Shown one piece after another: positions 60,642 to 64,000 of a stretch of 64,000 nt of DNA. A model generated the notes under the pieces. It did not search any database, was not told where the DNA came from, and saw only the letters and a program-made list of their open reading frames with translations. Position numbers and translations under genes: made by a program. This DNA comes from Eutrophocola sp964503965 (GTDB lineage: Bacteria; Pseudomonadota; Gammaproteobacteria; Pseudomonadales; Pseudohongiellaceae), in assembly GCA_964503965.1 (NCBI GenBank), contig CAZDCK010000009.1, positions 28,525 to 92,524 on the forward strand. Reading direction: 5' to 3'. The stretch's first letter is position 1. The number at the start of each line of letters is the position of its first letter.

Positions 60642-61523
60642 ATGAATTTTTCAGAATACGCAAAACAGATCGAGGCACTGGGTCGTGAACTGAGCCTGGA
60701 AGCCCTTGGCGGCACGCGCGCAGTTATAGAGCCCCTTTTGCCTGCCGACATGCTCGATGGAGTCGACGTGGTGCGTGATATCCACTACGGCGAACATGAT
60801 CGTCATCGCCTGGATGTCTTCACCAAAGCAGGGGAGTCACACCTCAAACCGGTCCTGCTCTTTGTTCATGGTGGCGGGTTCATCGCCGGGGACAAGCACA
60901 GCGAAGGCAGTCCCTTTTACTCCAATATTCCAGCATGGGCCGTGAAAAACGGCTTTGCCGGGGTTAACATGACCTATCGCCTGGCACCGGACCATCCCTG
61001 GCCCGCGGGTAGCGAGGATATTCACCAGGCCGTGGCATGGATTCATGCCAACGGTCATTCCCACGGTCTGGATGCCAACAATATCATCCTCATGGGGCAG
61101 TCTGCCGGTGGTGCCCATACGGCCTGCTATCTGGCCCATCCCGATGTCCGTAACGGTAAACCACATGGCCTGAAAGGGGCCGTGCTGCTTTCGGCCGTTT
61201 ATGACTACGTGACGATGCCAACCACGGAAAAGGAACTGGCCTATGTCGGCCCAGATGAAACCCTCTATCACCAGCGCTCTTCTCTGGAAGGCATGCTCGA
61301 AGTGGATATTCCCCTGCTGGTAACCATGGCAGAATTTGATCCACCGGCTTTTCATGCGCAGACCCTGAAGTTTCTCTATGCCTGGCAGGAAAAACATGGA
61401 GACCTGCCCTGGTTTGTCCATATGCTGGGCCAAAACCATTTGTCCGTGGCTCTTTACCTCGGACTGGAAGGGGACCTGCTGGGACCGCAGCTGAAACGCT
61501 TCATGCATGAGCACTTGTCATGA
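60642..61523 (+). CDS. Alpha/beta hydrolase of the hormone-sensitive-lipase/BD-FAE type
   Basis: A 293-residue protein with the oxyanion motif HGGGFIAGDKH (about 77-87) and nucleophile GQSAGGAHTACYL. The acid is probably the Asp in MAEFDPPAF, and the His in LGQNHLSVAL is the base. This set fits the HSL/kynurenine-formamidase-like esterases acting on small esters or amides. No signal peptide. Co-directional with the GNAT gene, 102 bases downstream. Confidence 0.85.
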   Translation: MNFSEYAKQIEALGRELSLEALGGTRAVIEPLLPADMLDGVDVVRDIHYGEHDRHRLDVFTKAGESHLKPVLLFVHGGGFIAGDKHSEGSPFYSNIPAWAVKNGFAGVNMTYRLAPDHPWPAGSEDIHQAVAWIHANGHSHGLDANNIILMGQSAGGAHTACYLAHPDVRNGKPHGLKGAVLLSAVYDYVTMPTTEKELAYVGPDETLYHQRSSLEGMLEVDIPLLVTMAEFDPPAFHAQTLKFLYAWQEKHGDLPWFVHMLGQNHLSVALYLGLEGDLLGPQLKRFMHEHLS

Positions 61524-61592
61524 CACAGGGCATAACGACATAAAGGCTCAGTGTTTTCAGTTTTCAGCCTTGAGCCATGTATTATTGAAACC

Positions 61593-62006
61593 ATGATCTT
61601 CATCAGTCCCGACATCCGCCTTGGCGACCACGAAGTGGATTTCCAGGCCACGCTGTCCCAGGGTCCGGGTGGCCAGCATGTGAACAAGACGGCCACCGCG
61701 ATCCAGCTGCGCTTTGATATCCATGCCTCATCCCTGCCACGGGACGTCAAGCAGCGCTTGTTGCGCCAGAATGACCACCGCATCAGCAAGGACGGTGTGA
61801 TTGTCATCAAGGCCCAGGACGAGCGCAGCCAGCATCGCAACAAGGAAGAGTCCATACACAGACTCAAGCTGATGATCCGCCAGGCCCTGCATGTGCCGCG
61901 CAAACGCATTCCCACCAAACCGGGTAAAACGGCGGTACAGAAACGCCTGGACAGGAAGACCCAGAAGGGCATGAAGAAGCAGTTGAGGCAGAAACCACGG
62001 GTGTAA
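61593..62006 (+). CDS. arfB: Alternative ribosome-rescue factor ArfB
   Basis: A 137-residue peptidyl-tRNA hydrolase (YaeJ) with the release-factor GGQ motif in LSQGPGGQHVNKTATAIQLRF and a basic C-terminal tail (KPGKTAVQKRLDRKTQKGMKKQLRQKPRV) that enters the empty mRNA channel. It frees stalled non-stop ribosomes. The ATG at 61593 (MIFISPDIRLGDHEV) fits the family; an upstream ATG at 61551 adds 14 residues without homology. Confidence 0.94.
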   Translation: MIFISPDIRLGDHEVDFQATLSQGPGGQHVNKTATAIQLRFDIHASSLPRDVKQRLLRQNDHRISKDGVIVIKAQDERSQHRNKEESIHRLKLMIRQALHVPRKRIPTKPGKTAVQKRLDRKTQKGMKKQLRQKPRV

Positions 62007-62036
62007 CAACGGGCTATCCCCCTCCCGGATGAAAGA

Positions 62037-62163
62037 GGCAGGATTCAGGAGACAAAAAGTCGTCTTCAGGAACAATTTCTTTTTCCCGAATACGATGCTG
62101 CAAACAATGCCTAACTCTTTGCCTGTCCCTGAAAAGTTCCTCATGCATCCTGTCTCCTGTCAC
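62037..62163. repeat. Inverted pair of CAGGATGC/CAGGAGACA-type repeats between arfB and gltX
   Basis: CAGGAGACA near the left end (62046-62054) and TGTCTCCTG at the right (62151-62159) are inverted copies about 95 bases apart. They are embedded in longer CAGGATTCAGGAGACA and TGCATCCTGTCTCCTG stretches. The same sequence family recurs at 55941, 56199 and 63754. No gene in between. Confidence 0.6.
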
Positions 62164-62240
62164 TTGTATTGGGATTCGCGGTCCAGCCCACGAATCGTTA
62201 TAATCCGCGCACTTTAATTCCGAGAGTTATCACCATTCCC

Positions 62241-63743
62241 ATGACTGAAGTCAGAACCCGTATCGCACCGTCTCCCACGGGCGATCCTCATGTCGGGACG
62301 GCCTATATTGCGCTGTTCAATCTGTGTTTTGCCCGTGCCAATGGAGGCAAGTTCATCCTGCGTATCGAGGATACCGACCAGGCGCGCAGCACCACCCAAT
62401 CCGAGCAGGATATTTTCGATGCCCTGCGCTGGCTGCATCTGGACTGGGACGAAGGACCCGACAAGGGTGGTCCTCATGGACCCTATCGCCAGAGTGAACG
62501 TGGCCATATCTACCAGGAACATGTGCATAGGCTTGTCGACAGTGGCCATGCCTTTCCCTGCTTCTGTACCAGTGAACGCCTGGATGCCCTGAGGAAGGAG
62601 CAGCAGGCCAACAAGCAGCAACCGGGCTATGACGGCCACTGCCTGCACCTGTCAAAGGAAGAGGTGGCCGCTCGACTGGCGGCGAAGGAAGAACATGTGA
62701 TTCGCATGACCCTGCCGCGGGAAGGCAAGTGCACCGTCAAAGACATGCTGCGTGGGGATATTGAAATCGACTGGCAGCAGATCGACATGCAGGTACTGAT
62801 GAAATCCGACGGTATGCCCACCTACCACCTGGCCAACGTAGTGGATGATCACCTGATGGGCATCACCCATGTTATCCGCGGGGAAGAGTGGATCACTTCC
62901 GCCCCGAAACACCTGAAACTGTATGAATACTTTGGCTGGGAAGCGCCCGTCTTTGTCCACATGCCGCTGCTGCGCAACGCGGACAAGAGCAAGCTTTCCA
63001 AGCGCAAGAATCCTACCTCCATCGGCTACTACCAGAAGATGGGTTACCTGCCGGAAGCGGTGGTGAACTTCCTGGGGATGATGGGTTGGACCATGCCTCA
63101 CGGGGAAGGGGAGCAGGCCGAGGAAATCTTCAGCGTGCAGGAAATGGTAGAACACTTCGATATCAACCGCGTGCACCTCGGCGGCCCCGTGTTCGATACC
63201 GAGAAGCTGGATTGGCTCAATGGCCGCTATCTGCGTGAAAAAATCTCTGATGAGGAATTCATCCAGCGGTTTGGTGAGTGGGCCTTCGACCCCGCCGTCA
63301 TGCACCAGATCGTTCCCCTCATCAAGCAGCGAGTGGAACGTTTCAGTGACGTAGCGCCACTGGCCGGCTTTTTCATCAGCGGTCTGCCGAAAATCACGGA
63401 AGCAGACTTCGAGCACAAGAAAGTGGATCTGGAAACAGCAAAGAAAATCCTCCAGTTCATTGCCTGGGCCATGGAAAACCTGCCGGAATGGCACAGGGAC
63501 CGAGTGGAAGGTCTGTTGATGAGCCTGGCCGAGCAGATGGATATCAAGATCCGGGACTTCCTGTTCCCTGTTTTCATCGCCATTGCCGGCACCAATGTTT
63601 CCACTTCGGTGATCGACTCCATTGCTGTCATCGGCAAGGACATGACCAGGGCAAGACTGCGCCACGGCATAGAGGTGCTCGGTGGCGTATCGAAAAAGGG
63701 CCAGAAGAAGCTGGAAAGTGAATTTAGGGGAATTGATATATAA
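62241..63743 (+). CDS. gltX: Glutamyl-tRNA synthetase
   Basis: A 500-residue class I synthetase with RIAPSPTGDPHVGTAYIALFN (HIGH motif as HVGT), FPCFCTSERLDALRKEQ, ITHVIRGEEWITSAPKHL and the KMSKS motif as KLSKRK. The C-terminal anticodon-binding domain has GISKKGQKK-like ending GVSKKGQKKLESEF. It charges tRNA-Glu. The ATG at 62241 gives MTEVRTRIAPSPTG; the longer open frame upstream is not homologous. Followed by tRNA genes as in Pseudomonas. Confidence 0.97.
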   Translation: MTEVRTRIAPSPTGDPHVGTAYIALFNLCFARANGGKFILRIEDTDQARSTTQSEQDIFDALRWLHLDWDEGPDKGGPHGPYRQSERGHIYQEHVHRLVDSGHAFPCFCTSERLDALRKEQQANKQQPGYDGHCLHLSKEEVAARLAAKEEHVIRMTLPREGKCTVKDMLRGDIEIDWQQIDMQVLMKSDGMPTYHLANVVDDHLMGITHVIRGEEWITSAPKHLKLYEYFGWEAPVFVHMPLLRNADKSKLSKRKNPTSIGYYQKMGYLPEAVVNFLGMMGWTMPHGEGEQAEEIFSVQEMVEHFDINRVHLGGPVFDTEKLDWLNGRYLREKISDEEFIQRFGEWAFDPAVMHQIVPLIKQRVERFSDVAPLAGFFISGLPKITEADFEHKKVDLETAKKILQFIAWAMENLPEWHRDRVEGLLMSLAEQMDIKIRDFLFPVFIAIAGTNVSTSVIDSIAVIGKDMTRARLRHGIEVLGGVSKKGQKKLESEFRGIDI

Positions 63744-63753
63744 GACCCCGATT

Positions 63754-63777
63754 CAGGATGCAGGAGACAGGATGCAA
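63754..63777. repeat. CAGGATGCAGGAGACAGGATGCA repeat
   Basis: Eleven bases after the gltX stop, CAGGATGCAGGAGA runs into CAGGATGCA. The minus-strand sequence at 62144-62163 and the repeats at 55941-56225 are close relatives. It may be a simple-sequence array or a short mobile repeat. Confidence 0.65.
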
Positions 63778-63852
63778 GAGGTCTGGATGAGGGCATAAGG
63801 GCATCCCCAAATCTGAAGAAATGCCCTCAAGCGCCCGTAATCATTAAAGTTC

Positions 63853-63881
63853 TTGACAGGACTCAGGGTACTCCCTAGAAT
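63853..63881 (+). promoter_or_regulatory. Consensus promoter for the tRNA-Ala gene
   Basis: TTGACA (63853-63858) and TAGAAT (63876-63881) are separated by exactly 17 bases and followed by a GC-rich discriminator (GCGCG), typical of growth-rate-controlled stable RNA promoters. It ends 76 bases before the tRNA. Confidence 0.8.
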
Positions 63882-63957
63882 GCGCGTCTTTGCTGTTCCG
63901 TGACAGCAGATGCCCTCAAAAGCTGGACTTATTTGACGGCATTTTTGAGTGAAAAGC

Positions 63958-64000
63958 GGGGCCATAGCTCAGCTGGGAGAGCGCAACGCTGGCAGCGTTG
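63958..64000 (+). tRNA. tRNA-Ala (anticodon GGC), 3' part beyond window
   Basis: The first 43 positions of a tRNA: acceptor GGGGCCA, D-stem GCTC/GAGC, anticodon stem CAACG/CGTTG and loop CTGGCAG with GGC at positions 34-36. The anticodon reads Ala GCC/GCU codons. The T-arm and 3' acceptor strand are cut off by the window end. Confidence 0.93.

Noticed and set aside
62652..63665. A 337-codon open frame on the minus strand
   Set aside because: Antisense to gltX, which is clearly the real gene; the His/Gln-rich composition is typical of shadow frames.

Overview
The window reads as chromosomal DNA of a gammaproteobacterium outside the Enterobacterales. The housekeeping genes match gammaproteobacterial families, and several blocks keep a gene order I know from Pseudomonas or E. 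coli: ffs-dnaX-ybaB-recR; mlaA-PilZ-rssB-rssC; rluE/nudJ-mnmA-hflD-purB; cspD/clpS-clpA/infA-bpt-aat-trxB/ftsK-lolA-rarA-(crcB)-serS-cysG; gltX-tRNA-Ala. The exact genus cannot be fixed from sequence alone. A TonB-dependent receptor, malonyl-CoA decarboxylase and DUF6152 genes would suit a free-living aquatic or soil heterotroph (inference). The sequence is a draft scaffold: it holds one 100-N gap (44354-44453) flanked by an exact 55-base duplication, probably an assembly overlap.

Region 1 (1 to about 14.6 kb) is accessory and catabolic. It holds a partial wrbA, an alpha/beta hydrolase, a TonB-dependent receptor with a VOC-fold enzyme, and a four-gene exported cluster (4860-7690). In that cluster a DUF6152 domain and a second conserved domain (WEGDTLVV-type) appear once fused and once split into neighbouring genes. 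It continues with malonyl-CoA decarboxylase, a GST, a fumarylacetoacetase-family protein, an AmpG-like permease, a double cupin, and a hydroxycinnamoyl-CoA hydratase-lyase directly downstream of a fourth DUF6152 gene. Together these suggest uptake and breakdown of an aromatic or similar substrate (inference).

Region 2 (14.7-20.1 kb) encodes a two-gene peptide exporter (HlyD-type adaptor plus a C39-peptidase ABC transporter with an intact catalytic triad) and an unusual two-domain TraB/GumN protein. No double-glycine precursor peptide or TolC is visible nearby.

Region 3 (20.2-39.2 kb) is information processing and stress control: 4.5S RNA, dnaX with a ten-A slippage tract at the tau/gamma boundary, ybaB, recR, rnd, ycgL, ycgN, hrpA, mlaA, PilZ, an RssB-like regulator with a STAS partner, terB, dusA, yceI, roxA and purB. 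Between 25.68 and 26.30 kb two 5'-truncated gene ends (a Fis-type activator and an RND pump) abut head to head, which looks like a deletion scar.

Region 4 (39.3-45 kb) has a vapBC module inserted between purB and hflD, with a VapC lacking the usual first active-site Asp, then mnmA, nudJ, moaCDE, rluE and a small inverted-repeat element containing the gap. Region 5 (45-64 kb) is the conserved N-degron, cell-division and tRNA-synthetase block. Its intergenic spaces carry two GTAG-type REP hairpins and a family of CAGGATGC-type short repeats. The window ends inside a tRNA-Ala(GGC) gene with its own consensus promoter.
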